DNA of 64,000 bases from Saccharibacter sp. EH611 (GTDB lineage: Bacteria > Pseudomonadota > Alphaproteobacteria > Acetobacterales > Acetobacteraceae). The notes under the pieces are model-generated. The model was not told the DNA's origin. It ran no database searches and saw nothing but the letters and a program-made list of their open reading frames with translations. Positions 8,784-16,930 of this stretch are shown one piece after another. The stretch is taken from NCBI RefSeq assembly GCF_009834765.1, contig NZ_WVHP01000023.1, positions 62,001 to 126,000 on the forward strand, written 5' to 3'. A program made the position numbers and the translations under genes. Position 1 is the first letter of the stretch, and each line of letters starts with the position of its first letter.

Positions 8784-8899
8784 TAATGACGTTTCCAACT
8801 TGAGGCGCCGCGAACATCGCCGCACCGGGAAAAGCTTTCCTCGCCTCCCTCCTCATTGTCAGAGAATCAAGGCATAAGAAAAGACATAAGATAGGGCGC

Positions 8900-8928
8900 G
8901 TTATCGCGAGAGATAGCGTTCAGGTCAA
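8900..8928 (-). promoter_or_regulatory. Sigma-70 promoter of rplM-rpsI
   Basis: Read leftward: TTGACC at 8928-8923, a 17-base spacer, then GATAAC at 8905-8900. Five of six bases match the -35 consensus, and the spacing is ideal. Transcription would begin near 8893, leaving an rplM leader of about 110 nt, long enough for ribosomal-protein autoregulation though I see no clear fold. Confidence 0.7.
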
Positions 8929-8979
8929 GTGTTTTTTACAAACAGAGTTTGAGTGTTTTTGGCTAAAAACTGCTACTTA

Positions 8980-9009
8980 TTGCAATGTGGTATCATATTA
9001 CCGTAATAT
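8980..9009 (+). promoter_or_regulatory. Candidate promoter for the 9161-11595 gene pair
   Basis: TTGCAA at 8980-8985 and TAATAT at 9004-9009 with an 18-base spacer, inside the AT-rich centre of the divergent region 8784-9160. This 377-bp gene-free stretch otherwise contains only the rplM promoter on the other strand. The leader to the GTG start at 9161 would be about 145 nt. Confidence 0.4.
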
Positions 9010-9160
9010 TTTTACCAACAAATCATCCGATTGATCATTTTTTGCCATAATCATGTCCCCAACAGAGGCTTGCCCCCATCAAAGTGGATGATATGGTGGC
9101 CCTCTTTCCCGTTTCAGGCCCTCCCGGTCAGAAGATACGCCCTTTCAAAGAAGACACACC

Positions 9161-10714
9161 GTGAAAAGACCTTGGCTGACGACTTCTTTAACAGTCCTTA
9201 TCCTCTGTGTGGCTGGTATTGGACTTTATCGTGAGGCGTCTCATGCGCTAACCCATATCCTCACACGGTTTCAGGAAACGCTGCCTGCTGGCAGTCATTT
9301 CACCTACCGCAGCGCTTCACCTTCCCTCCTCATAGGCGGCGCAACGCTCCATGATGTGACGTTTCACAGCCCGACAATTACCTTCCACGCTGCTCAAGTT
9401 CGTTTAGGACATCCTCATTTTCTCCACGATGGTAGCATCGGCATGGCAAGCCTTCAGCTCGATTCTGCCGATTATCGCGGCCCTTCACTTAATTTGCATG
9501 CAGCCAAGGCTATTTTCCGTCATCTTCTTATCCCGTCTCCCCCCAAGGCTGCACTCCATACAGACCTCACAACCGTCAGCACGCATTCTCTTGCCGCTAT
9601 TCTCTCCTTCAACCCACAGCATCTCTCATCACTGCGCTTTGGCCGAACCCATGTTGAGGGGCTTGATTTCACCTTCCCGCCTCAACAACCCTTCTTTTCT
9701 CCTGCCCTCCACCTCACACATATCACAGTGGAAACCTTCACTTTGGAAGGCTATGGCATAGGGTCTCGCGTTCTCACAGATATCAAAAATGCGTCTTTGT
9801 CGTTGTCGCTATCTTCAAAGAGCACATCCACTTGGCCTGCGCTTCTTTCCGATATGCTGTGCCCTCCAGACATGACAAACACCGCAACCATCCCTCTTAC
9901 ACTCACGGTCGAGAGATTTTATGCTCGCAATGGCCATCATCATTGGCTCCAAAGCAATTCATCCCACATTGAAGAGGCATTATCCCAAGCATTTCAACAT
10001 GATCCTCTCCAAAATTTGTGGGAAAGTCCTGGCTCTCTGTGGCTCCATCGCCTTGCGCTTACCATTGGGAAACCAACAAATAGCAGTGTCTTTCGGCTCG
10101 ACCACTTGAACCTGACACGTAAAAATGACCCCTCATCAGCCCTCCATACAGAGGGCAACCTTCAAGGCATTCATCTACGCCCTGCTGGCGGACGACATTT
10201 TACCATGTCGATCAATGGCCAAAAGACGCTCTTACATTTCATAGAAAACAGCCATAAAAATGATAAAGGATGGGACAACGCCTTCACCTCCCATCTTACG
10301 GTTCCTTCTCTTGGGCATGTAGCGTTGGACGCACATACGCGCCTTCCAGCAGAAAACCCTTTCCATAATGCCATTGATCGAAAGAATTTTGCCCACAACA
10401 CTCTTATGACAGACGCTACTATCACCCTTAAAGGCGAACGGCTTCTCGATCTCTGGCCACATCTCGCTCATATTAACGCCTCCGTAGAGGAACGGGCCCA
10501 TTTCCGTGAAGATCTCATCCATGCACTAGAACGGGCCATCAGCGCACGTCCACTCTTCACACCCATGATGGATTATGTGCTCACTCCTAAAGACCGCACA
10601 TTAACGATTGGTCTTGGCTCCCTGTCGGTTGATGATGTCATTCATCTCCCGCTCACAGGCCCCACCAATGCCGTGCTAGACCACGCGCATATTACCTCTG
10701 TCACGGTGCATTAA
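9161..10714 (+). CDS. Signal-anchored protein of unknown function
   Basis: 517 residues from a GTG start. Residues about 5-22 (PWLTTSLTVLILCVAGIG) form an N-terminal membrane anchor or uncleaved signal, so the bulk is probably periplasmic. The rest alternates beta-prone segments such as ATLHDVTFHSPTITFHAAQV and LDSADYRGPSLNLHAAKA, reminiscent of AsmA or DUF945/DUF2125-type periplasmic proteins, but no decisive motif is seen. The stop overlaps the next start by one base (TAATG), so the two genes are translationally coupled. I do not assign a function. Confidence 0.7.
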   Translation: MKRPWLTTSLTVLILCVAGIGLYREASHALTHILTRFQETLPAGSHFTYRSASPSLLIGGATLHDVTFHSPTITFHAAQVRLGHPHFLHDGSIGMASLQLDSADYRGPSLNLHAAKAIFRHLLIPSPPKAALHTDLTTVSTHSLAAILSFNPQHLSSLRFGRTHVEGLDFTFPPQQPFFSPALHLTHITVETFTLEGYGIGSRVLTDIKNASLSLSLSSKSTSTWPALLSDMLCPPDMTNTATIPLTLTVERFYARNGHHHWLQSNSSHIEEALSQAFQHDPLQNLWESPGSLWLHRLALTIGKPTNSSVFRLDHLNLTRKNDPSSALHTEGNLQGIHLRPAGGRHFTMSINGQKTLLHFIENSHKNDKGWDNAFTSHLTVPSLGHVALDAHTRLPAENPFHNAIDRKNFAHNTLMTDATITLKGERLLDLWPHLAHINASVEERAHFREDLIHALERAISARPLFTPMMDYVLTPKDRTLTIGLGSLSVDDVIHLPLTGPTNAVLDHAHITSVTVH

Positions 10715-11595
10715 TGAGCTCTTCAGCGCCCGTTGCCGTCATTGGAGCCAATGGCCGCACGGGCCGAGCTTTGTGCCTGACTCTTCTAAAGGCAAACATC
10801 CCCCTTATTGCCTGCACACGCTCACCTGAGCAGGTGCGCAAAAACCTCGCCCATTTTCCTCAGAACGCCGTTACCGTCCGCTCTCTTGAACTTCACGACA
10901 ATCAAAGTGTTCGGAATGCGTTACGAGATGGGGTATTCATCATCACAACGGCCCATGCACGCCACTTGCCCACGATTCTCCATGCGTCAAAAGCCCCAAT
11001 CGTCGCACTCGGAAGCACCCGTAAAAACACCAAATGGCCCGATGACCATGCCCGTGGCGTCCTTCTTGGCGAGCGTGCCCTGCAGAATGACCCGCGCCCT
11101 TCCATCATCTTACACCCAACGATGATTTATGGTGCAGAGGGTGAAAATAACGTGCAACGCCTCACCAAACTTCTGCGTTTTCTTCCCGTCATCCCACTTC
11201 CCAATCATGGGCGCGCTCTCGTGCAACCGATTGACCAAGGGGATGTCATACGCTGCCTTTCTGCCGCTTTAGAGCTTTTACGAAAACGCAACATCACGGG
11301 GCCAGAAGGCATCACGATCGCAGGGGCAGAATGCTTATCTTATCGAGATTTTATCACAAAGATCATGCGTCATGCAGGCTTAAAGCCGCGTCCAGTTCTC
11401 TCTTTGCCAGCCTCTTTTTTAATGCGGCTGGCCCAGCTCACGGCATTCATTCCCGCTTTACCGACCATTACACCGCCTGAAATCCGGCGTTTGTTGGAAG
11501 ATAAAGACACTGATATCACCATTATGACCACACGGCTTGGCGTACAGCCCATCAGCTTTGACGAAGGACTAAAGCGTCTTTTTCAATCAACTTAA
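10714..11595 (+). CDS. NAD(P)-binding NmrA/NDUFA9-like atypical SDR
   Basis: 293 residues with the N-terminal Rossmann motif VIGANGRTGRALCLTL (GxxGxxG) at about residues 6-21. The middle has SIILHPTMIYGAEGENNV and the VQPIDQGDVIRCL stretch seen in NDUFA9-like/NAD(P)H-binding proteins that act in quinone metabolism or as assembly factors. The catalytic YxxxK of classical SDRs is not evident at its usual place. Coupled to the upstream unknown gene by a one-base overlap. Substrate unknown. Confidence 0.8.
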   Translation: MSSSAPVAVIGANGRTGRALCLTLLKANIPLIACTRSPEQVRKNLAHFPQNAVTVRSLELHDNQSVRNALRDGVFIITTAHARHLPTILHASKAPIVALGSTRKNTKWPDDHARGVLLGERALQNDPRPSIILHPTMIYGAEGENNVQRLTKLLRFLPVIPLPNHGRALVQPIDQGDVIRCLSAALELLRKRNITGPEGITIAGAECLSYRDFITKIMRHAGLKPRPVLSLPASFLMRLAQLTAFIPALPTITPPEIRRLLEDKDTDITIMTTRLGVQPISFDEGLKRLFQST

Positions 11596-11612
11596 TTTTT
11601 AAAGGGGAATGC

Positions 11613-11689
11613 TGGGGCGAATGATGGGACTCGAACCCACGACCACCGGTACCACAAACCGGCGCTCTACCAACTGAGCTACATCCGCC
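11613..11689 (-). tRNA. tRNA-His (anticodon GUG)
   Basis: Read leftward from 11689. The extra G at -1 (complement of 11689) faces the discriminator C, the identity element of histidine tRNA. Acceptor GCGGATG pairs with CATTCGC including one G-U. The anticodon loop TTGTGGT gives GTG. The T arm has GGTTCGAGTCC and CCA is encoded (TGG at 11613-11615). It sits 17 bp past a rightward gene on the opposite strand. Confidence 0.96.
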
Positions 11690-11907
11690 ATACAGCGAGG
11701 CAAGTTCTATTAAATCCTCACCCTTACGTCCAGCCCCTAAATGATAAATTTTCAACAAAATATCATTCCACCATCCCATCCTTTATCTTCACAGCGTCTT
11801 GAGAAGCTTTTATACCACGAGAAGAATTGCCGCCCCGGGCCGGAATACGGTGTGCATCTGTCCTTAATTGATCACCACTTACCCGTATCACAGAAGGGTC
11901 ATCCCCT

Positions 11908-13365
11908 ATGGTATCCGCCACATCTTACGTCCAAGAATGGACACAACGCCCGGTGAAGGAAATTCTCGCCGGGATGGTGGGGACATTTGCCCTCATTCCT
12001 GAGGTCATTGCCTTTTCCTACATTGCCGGGGTTTCACCGGCCGTCTCACTGTTCGCTTCCTTTGTGATTTCCGTCTCCATTGCGTTTTTAGGGGGGCGCC
12101 CGGGTATGATTTCCGGCGGAGCAGGGTCCGTCGCGCTTGTCATGGCCCCCCTCGTCCATACGCACGGTGTGCAGTATATGCTGCTAGCGACCCTTATGGC
12201 CGGGGCCTTCCAGGTTATTTTCGGGCTATGTAAGCTGCAATCTGTCATGCGCTTTGTTTCAAGCGAAGTGCGCACGGGCTTTGTAAACGCTCTCGCCATA
12301 CTGATCTTCTCCGCTCAAGTGCCGCAAATGCTGGGCGTAACATGGCATACGTACCTGCTCATCGCGATTGGTTTGGTGATTATCTACCTCGTCCCACGCG
12401 TCTTTAGCGCCATCCCCTCACCCCTCATCTGCATTATCGCGCTAACAGCCATTACAGCCTTCCACCCTATGCCTGTGCGCACGGTGGCTGATCTTGGAGA
12501 GCTTCCCACAGGCCTGCCACATCTCACCCTCCCCCACCTTCCCCTGACATGGCAGACCATCTCAGTCGTTTTCCCCTATGCCTTAGCGGCTGCGGCTGTT
12601 GGCCTGCTGGAATCCCTCATGACAGCGTCTGTTGTCGATGACATGACCGACACACACGGGAAGCCACAACGTGAATGCACAGGCTTAGGCTTATCCAACA
12701 TCTTCGTCGGGCTTTTTGGAGGCATTGCCGGATGCGGCATGATCGGCCAGACCGTTGGTAACCTGCGCTATGGTGGGCGTGGGCGGCTCTCAACCTTTAC
12801 CGCTGGGGCGTTTTTGCTACTCCTGATGGTCGCCTTGCATTCATGGATTGCCCGCGTGCCCATGGCCGCCCTCGTTGCTGTGATGATCATGGTCTCTATC
12901 AGCACCTTTGCATGGGACAGCTTAAGGGGCCTCATTCGCCAGCCTAAATTGTCGAGCTTTGTCATGATCGCGACCGTCATCGTTGTTGTGCTAACACACG
13001 ATCTCGCCGCTGGCGTGGTCGTTGGCGTCCTGCTGTCAGGTGTCTTCTTCGCTTGGCGTACAGCAAAACTGGTTCAAGTCACCCCGGCTCGGGATGGTGG
13101 AGTGCTGACCTACTCCATCAGTGGGGAAGTCTTCTTCGCATCAGCCGACCTTATTCCCAGCTCTGTTGACTACCTGACCGATGCCCCAACCGTGGTATTT
13201 GACCTCACTCATGCACGGTTTTGGGATGTTACCTCTGTGCAGGCAATGGAAAAGGCCATTGATAAGCTTCGCCGGCATGATCGTAAAGTGATCATCCAAG
13301 GACTTAACGCGCTCCATCATTCGATTTTTAACAAACAATCGGATGAAAAAACGCTTCGCACTTAA
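11908..13365 (+). CDS. SulP-family anion transporter with STAS domain
   Basis: 485 residues, at the short end of the family because the STAS domain is trimmed. About 11 hydrophobic segments span residues 15-390. Family stretches include GMVGTFALIPEVIAFSYIAGVSP (start of the transport core), GRPGMISGGAGSVALVMAP and GLSNIFVGLFGG. The C-terminal part (about 405-480: GGVLTYSISGEVFFAS, DAPTVVFDLTHARFWDVTS) is STAS-like. Relatives carry sulfate, bicarbonate or dicarboxylates; specificity cannot be read here. Two hairpins follow the stop. Confidence 0.88.
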   Translation: MVSATSYVQEWTQRPVKEILAGMVGTFALIPEVIAFSYIAGVSPAVSLFASFVISVSIAFLGGRPGMISGGAGSVALVMAPLVHTHGVQYMLLATLMAGAFQVIFGLCKLQSVMRFVSSEVRTGFVNALAILIFSAQVPQMLGVTWHTYLLIAIGLVIIYLVPRVFSAIPSPLICIIALTAITAFHPMPVRTVADLGELPTGLPHLTLPHLPLTWQTISVVFPYALAAAAVGLLESLMTASVVDDMTDTHGKPQRECTGLGLSNIFVGLFGGIAGCGMIGQTVGNLRYGGRGRLSTFTAGAFLLLLMVALHSWIARVPMAALVAVMIMVSISTFAWDSLRGLIRQPKLSSFVMIATVIVVVLTHDLAAGVVVGVLLSGVFFAWRTAKLVQVTPARDGGVLTYSISGEVFFASADLIPSSVDYLTDAPTVVFDLTHARFWDVTSVQAMEKAIDKLRRHDRKVIIQGLNALHHSIFNKQSDEKTLRT

Positions 13366-13378
13366 CCAATGATATTAA

Positions 13379-13405
13379 GCCAGTCTTTCTCTTTGGAAGA
13401 CTGGC
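13379..13405 (+). terminator. Hairpin after the SulP gene
   Basis: A 9-bp perfect stem (13379-13387 against 13397-13405) around a 9-nt loop, 14 bp after the SulP stop. There is no T run after it, so termination would be weak or factor dependent. Confidence 0.4.
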
Positions 13406-13419
13406 CGCATCAATAGGAT

Positions 13420-13462
13420 GGTTAGAACATGCCCAACTGACACAATCTGGCATGTTCTAACC
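13420..13462. repeat. Perfect 14-bp inverted repeat hairpin
   Basis: GGTTAGAACATGCC at 13420-13433 is exactly complementary to 13449-13462, with a 15-nt loop. A short TTTT follows on the rightward side. It may act as a second terminator for the SulP gene. It stands at the edge of about 410 bp of DNA without an intact gene (13463-13876). Confidence 0.55.
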
Positions 13463-13466
13463 AGTT

Positions 13467-13595
13467 TTACCCCTTACCCACCGTGATATTAAGCTTGAGA
13501 GGGATGTCATCTTGGTACGCGCCTAGAAGTGTGCTCCATCACACCGAAGCGAAAAGCCCACGCGCTTTACGCCAGCCATCGTAGCCCCAAACCCC
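13467..13595 (-). pseudogene. Possible gene remnant upstream of hflX-side spacer
   Basis: Read leftward, this stretch gives 42 codons that look protein-like on both sides of a single in-frame TGA: GYDGWRKARGLFASV, stop, then STLLGAYQDDIPLKLNITVG and a stop. The flanking 13596-13876 has frequent stops in all frames and no start with a ribosome site. This is what a decayed C-terminal gene fragment looks like, but 42 codons can also arise by chance. I cannot name the family. The whole 13366-13876 gap is otherwise empty apart from two hairpins. Confidence 0.25.
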
Positions 13596-13876
13596 TCAAA
13601 AAGAGCGCGTCTGACAAAGTGCCTGCTTATCTCTGGCCTTTTTTATAACGATTACCGCTTTCAACCAACATCATGAGATAACAACCTCATCTGCCCTTCA
13701 GCAGTCAAAACATTTGAGCGGCCTCTCCGAGCCTTAACTCTCCGGCTTGATCATCCCTAAAACTGACGTCACTATCGTGAGACAGACTAACCACGACCTA
13801 CACCCTCTTCACCCGAACTTCACCTGACCGGAAAGGGCACAAAACGCAAGCTCGACAGTATAAGCCAATGCGCTTT

Positions 13877-15208
13877 TTAATCAGTCGCGTTAGCCACATC
13901 TTCTAAAGAGAAAGTCGGATAAGCACGTTTAAACCGTTCACGGTTCACAGGTGTTAAGCGCACAGTCAGCGTAATCGCCTCGTCACTATCAGCACGCTCG
14001 ATGACTTCACCATGATCGTAAAGCCATGCCATCGCCGCACCATCCGTGACAGCAAGAGACGTCCGTACGATTTCCATAGAGCGTGTCATGAACTGATCAA
14101 GCGCTTCAAGCAGATCAGGCAGACCCTCCTTGGTCAATGCAGAAACAACAACCGCACCCTCACGTTTAGGAATCGCTGCTGTACCCCCCAAAAGGTCAGC
14201 CTTGTTCATCACCTCAATCACACGCTCTGGCCAATGGCTATCCAACATTCCGTCTTTAGCCATATCATCAAGAACAGAAAGCACATCATCGCGCTGTGCG
14301 TTGCTTTCCGGATGAGCTGCATCACGCACATGCAAGATAATATCAGCTTCTGCCACTTCTTCGAGTGTCGCACGAAATGCGGCAATCAACTCCGTGGGAA
14401 GATCACTGATAAAGCCCACCGTGTCTGAAAGAATAACATGCCGTCCTGAAGGGAGCGTCAGCCCACGCATCGTTGGATCCAGCGTTGCAAAAAGCTGGTC
14501 TTGCGCGTGAACCTCAGCTCCTGTGATCGTGTTAAACAGTGTGGACTTTCCCGCATTTGTGTAACCAACCAACGCGACAATGGGGAAAGGAACGCGCCGC
14601 CGCGCTGACCGATGCAACCCACGTGTGCGTCGCACCTGCTCTAGCTCTTTACGAAGCTTTACCAAACGCTCATCAAGCATCCGGCGATCGGCTTCCATCT
14701 GAGTTTCCCCTGGGCCACCCATAAAGCCAAACCCACCGCGCTGACGCTCCAAATGCGTCCAAAGCCGCACGAGGCGTGAGCGTTGATATTCCAAATGAGC
14801 CAGCTCAACTTGCAGCACACCTTCACGCGTGGCCGCCCGTGCACCAAAAATATCAAGAATAAGCCCCGTACGATCCACCACTTTGCAGCCCAGCTCTTTT
14901 TCCAAATTTCGCTGCTGCACAGGTGATAAGCGCGAATCGACAACCACAACGCCAATATTCTGCGCTTTTACTTCATCACAGAGCTGCTCAAGCTGCCCGG
15001 CCCCCAACAGAGTCGCAGGGCGCCGTGAGCGTAGCGGGAAAATCGTTGTGTAAGCAATCTCCAGCCCAATAGAGGCTGCCAGCCCAACGGCTTCTTCAAG
15101 GCGCGACTGCGCGGCACGCGGATTGCTATAGGCGCCTGTTTTTTCTACGGGAAGGACAACGGCTGCAACCGTCGGAACACGTGCTGTTTCTTTTGGCTGA
15201 CGTCTCAC
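13877..15208 (-). CDS. hflX: GTPase HflX
   Basis: 443 residues. N-terminal HflX domain (about 40-200, with [18 protein letters not shown] and the glycine-rich [18 protein letters not shown] linker), then the G domain with G1 [13 protein letters not shown]3 DTVGFI and G4 MNKADLL. HflX splits stalled or heat-damaged 70S ribosomes. Its start overlaps the hfq stop by 4 bp, the conserved hfq-hflX arrangement, so its expression follows hfq. It ends next to the gene-poor 13366-13876 stretch. Confidence 0.96.
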   Translation of the reverse strand: MRRQPKETARVPTVAAVVLPVEKTGAYSNPRAAQSRLEEAVGLAASIGLEIAYTTIFPLRSRRPATLLGAGQLEQLCDEVKAQNIGVVVVDSRLSPVQQRNLEKELGCKVVDRTGLILDIFGARAATREGVLQVELAHLEYQRSRLVRLWTHLERQRGGFGFMGGPGETQMEADRRMLDERLVKLRKELEQVRRTRGLHRSARRRVPFPIVALVGYTNAGKSTLFNTITGAEVHAQDQLFATLDPTMRGLTLPSGRHVILSDTVGFISDLPTELIAAFRATLEEVAEADIILHVRDAAHPESNAQRDDVLSVLDDMAKDGMLDSHWPERVIEVMNKADLLGGTAAIPKREGAVVVSALTKEGLPDLLEALDQFMTRSMEIVRTSLAVTDGAAMAWLYDHGEVIERADSDEAITLTVRLTPVNRERFKRAYPTFSLEDVANATD

Positions 15209-15474
15209 AAACTCTCTACACTTTCCTCAGAACCATCAATCAATTCTTGGGTGAAATCGGGCATTGACGCCACGGGCATGATGGTACTCACAGCATGTTT
15301 ATACACAAGCTGTACATGGCCATCACGCCGTAGCACCAGCGTGCGATCATCAAAAAGAACAATAACGCCCTGAAGCTTCACCCCATTCACAAGAAAAACC
15401 GTTACCGATTCCTCACATTGACGCAAATGCTCCAAAAAGGCCTGTTGTACAGAACCTGACAGTGATGACGACAT
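15205..15474 (-). CDS. hfq: RNA chaperone Hfq
   Basis: 89 residues from ATG 15474; the open frame upstream overlaps ntrX and is not the start. Sm1 motif [27 protein letters not shown] and Sm2 HAVSTIMPV are clear (Hfq hexamer proximal face). The conserved YKH is present as VYKHAVST. A short acidic tail ends the protein. It lies 25 bp after ntrX and overlaps hflX by 4 bp. It mediates sRNA-mRNA pairing. Confidence 0.97.
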   Translation of the reverse strand: MSSSLSGSVQQAFLEHLRQCEESVTVFLVNGVKLQGVIVLFDDRTLVLRRDGHVQLVYKHAVSTIMPVASMPDFTQELIDGSEESVESL

Positions 15475-15499
15475 AAAGACTTCGTTTCCCCTATCGCCC

Positions 15500-16921
15500 T
15501 TAGCGTTCAGCCGAAGCAGATTGAGCGCTATTATTACGCTCTTCCTGCGTAACACCAAGCTGCTTGAGTTTGCGATGCAACGCGCTACGCTCCATGCATA
15601 CAAAATTAGCCGTTCGGCTAATATTGCCTCCAAAACGCATCAGCTGCACCTGTAAATATTGTGTCTCAAATTTATCGCGTGCCTCACGTAGGGGCAGACT
15701 CATCACGTCCGCCTCCGCATTCAGGCGGGTCATGGAAGGCGCTCCCTTACGTACCATCTCAGGCAACATATCCGCACGGATTGGGTCTGTATGGTTCGCA
15801 CTGCCACTTGGGGCCATGATCAGCATACGTTCCATCAGATTACGCAATTCGCGAATATTGCCCGGCCACTCATAGGTCTGCAAACTCGCAAGCGCATCGA
15901 CAGAAAGTTCACGCTTAGGCAGGCCAGAGCTCTCCGCGCAGCTTTCCAAAAAATGCCGTGCAAGAGCTGGGATATCCTCAGGCCGTTCTGCCAATGAAGG
16001 AACCTTCAGCGGCACAACCGCTAAGCGATAATATAAATCTTCGCGGAAACGCCGTGCTTCAATTTCTTCCTGCAAATCACGACTTGTCGTCGCGATAACG
16101 CGCACATCAGCCTTTACATTATGAGTGCCACCTAAACGCTCAAAGGTGCGGATTTGCAGAGCACGCACGATCTTTCCCTGCGTCTCCAACGGCATATCCG
16201 CAACTTCATCAAGCAACAAGGTGCCACGATGCGCACGCTCGAGCACGCCACGACGTGTCGGCTGGCCTTCCTTACCCTCCACCCCAAAGAGCTCTTCTTC
16301 AAAATGGTCAGGGGCTAAGGTTGCGCAATTCAGCACCACAAAAGGTTCATCAGAGCGCTTAGACTGCGCATGAATCATCCGCGCGGCCACTTCCTTCCCT
16401 GCCCCGGCAGGGCCGCTGATCAACACACGTGAATTTGTCGGGGCTACGCGTGAAATTTGCTGACGCAACGCGGCCATCAAACCACTATTGCCCATCAGTG
16501 TCATTTGTGCCCCGGCACGCAAACGAAGCTCGGCATTTTCTTGCTTTAAACGCGCCGCTTCAAGGGCTCGCTGCACAATGACCAAGAGACGATCAGACTG
16601 AAATGGCTTTTCAATAAAATCGTAGGCCCCTTCATGAAGGCTCGAGACAGCCGTTTCAATCGTGCCATGTCCTGAAATCATCAAAATAGGCAGGTTGGGC
16701 TCTTCTTCCTTAAAGAGCTTAAGCAGCTCCATCCCGTCTAGCTTTGAATTTTGTAACCAAATATCAAGGATAACAAGTGAAGGCCTGTAGTCACGAAACA
16801 GTGCAATCGCCTCATCGGACTGCGCTGCACTCTGGGTACTATAGCCCTCATCCTCCAAAATTCCCTCAAGGAGAAAACGGATATCGGGTTCATCATCGAC
16901 AATCAGAATCTCATGTTCCAT
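15500..16921 (-). CDS. ntrX: Response regulator NtrX
   Basis: 473 residues: receiver domain (1-120; acidic pocket Asp9/Asp10, phospho-Asp53 in LVILDIWL), AAA+ domain (about 145-380; Walker A GPAGAGKE, Walker [11 protein letters not shown]) and a Fis-type helix-turn-helix at the end ([20 protein letters not shown]). The GAFTGA loop that contacts sigma-54 is replaced by a [13 protein letters not shown]-like stretch, as known for alphaproteobacterial NtrX, so it probably acts without sigma-54. Partner kinase NtrY lies 9 bp upstream. Confidence 0.95.
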   Translation of the reverse strand: MEHEILIVDDEPDIRFLLEGILEDEGYSTQSAAQSDEAIALFRDYRPSLVILDIWLQNSKLDGMELLKLFKEEEPNLPILMISGHGTIETAVSSLHEGAYDFIEKPFQSDRLLVIVQRALEAARLKQENAELRLRAGAQMTLMGNSGLMAALRQQISRVAPTNSRVLISGPAGAGKEVAARMIHAQSKRSDEPFVVLNCATLAPDHFEEELFGVEGKEGQPTRRGVLERAHRGTLLLDEVADMPLETQGKIVRALQIRTFERLGGTHNVKADVRVIATTSRDLQEEIEARRFREDLYYRLAVVPLKVPSLAERPEDIPALARHFLESCAESSGLPKRELSVDALASLQTYEWPGNIRELRNLMERMLIMAPSGSANHTDPIRADMLPEMVRKGAPSMTRLNAEADVMSLPLREARDKFETQYLQVQLMRFGGNISRTANFVCMERSALHRKLKQLGVTQEERNNSAQSASAER

Positions 16922-16930
16922 CTGATATCC

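Noticed and set aside
9031-9234. A 67-codon ORF in the rplM upstream region
   Set aside because: No ribosome site, out-of-frame overlap with the GTG-started gene and no protein-like pattern. The region is better read as a divergent promoter zone.
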